Assembly: GCF_001997295.1 (NCBI RefSeq)
Contig: NZ_CP019605.1
Coordinates: forward strand, 2,232,001-2,296,000
Direction: 5' to 3'
DNA: 64,000 nucleotides
Source: Tessaracoccus flavus
GTDB lineage: Bacteria; Actinomycetota; Actinomycetes; Propionibacteriales; Propionibacteriaceae
This document shows, piece by piece, positions 63,887 to 64,000 of the stretch. Position numbers and translations under genes: made by a program. The notes under the pieces are model-generated. The model did no database searches. It saw only the letters and a program-made list of their open reading frames with translations, and was not told where the DNA came from. Numbering within the stretch: position 1 is the stretch's first letter; every line of letters starts with the position of its first letter.

Positions 63887-63979
63887 AGCTTCATCATGTC
63901 ATCCACTCACCGAGAGCGCCCGGGGGCCACGGGCCTGGCTATCAGCGCCCTCTCAGCGAGCGCCGCCTATCGTGGCAGC

Positions 63980-64000
63980 ATGACCGAATCCAAGGCTGAC
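63980..64000 (+). CDS. Start of a gene running off the window
   Basis: An ATG at 63980 opens M-T-E-S-K-A-D up to the window end, divergent from the response-regulator gene. Only seven codons are visible, so neither the coding status nor the product can be judged. Confidence 0.3.

Overview
The window is high-GC bacterial DNA, most likely a chromosome of an actinobacterium. A mycothiol S-conjugate amidase, DUF501, DUF4245 and DUF4307 proteins, leaderless-type promoters and heavy GTG/TTG start use all point to Actinomycetota. A Propionibacteriaceae-type organism (Tessaracoccus-like) would fit, but that is a guess from gene content.

Left edge, 1-8818: an accessory region built on the 3' end of the conserved GTPase gene ychF. 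The last codons of ychF (protein ...DGDVVEFR...) recur at seven places, R1-R7, all on the minus strand: 7727-7780, 6876-6929, 6341-6394, 5497-5532, 4329-4352, 1411-1434 and 230-262. Between repeats lie unrelated short genes: an HNH nuclease-like protein, a PD-(D/E)XK-like protein, a membrane-anchored receiver protein, two paralogous higBA toxin-antitoxin modules each followed by a different third gene (nucleotidyltransferase or P-loop kinase), and an alpha/beta hydrolase. The AsnC-type regulator cut off at the window edge may be the next cassette. The first cassette genes carry in-frame ychF-like tails that end in a purine-rich stretch which can serve as ribosome-binding site for the next gene. 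No recombinase for this array is visible. An IS1634-family element with an 89-bp direct duplication has landed in the higB promoter region.

8819-13854: an iron-box-preceded siderophore ABC uptake operon and a secreted repeat protein. 13873-33255: housekeeping genes (M18 aminopeptidase, rmuC, ilvA, ispH, xseAB, isoprenyl transferase, hemolysin III, PhoH, thioredoxin-domain protein, rhomboid, mca, greA, ung, msrA). Two large symmetrical arrays of an 8-bp motif at 20-bp period, with a central hairpin, sit between convergent genes at 21427-21720 and 33380-33753. They are the second notable unexplained structure.

33805-46951: membrane proteins, a DisA-N-like (diadenylate-cyclase-related) protein, metabolic enzymes, a class-I tRNA with anticodon UAA, an NfeD/flotillin pair, and a CPBP protease gene apparently split by foreign DNA (Imm26-like gene plus a DUF932 fragment). 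46958-63886: a mostly minus-strand housekeeping block (nitronate monooxygenase, ppx, DUF501, ftsB-like, eno, mazG, mfd, pth, rplY, siderophore-interacting protein, prs, glmU, two-component system). Two genes (hydrolase at 339-1342, YbaK at 38517-38971) show single-base frameshifts in or beside G/C runs, either real mutations or sequencing errors.
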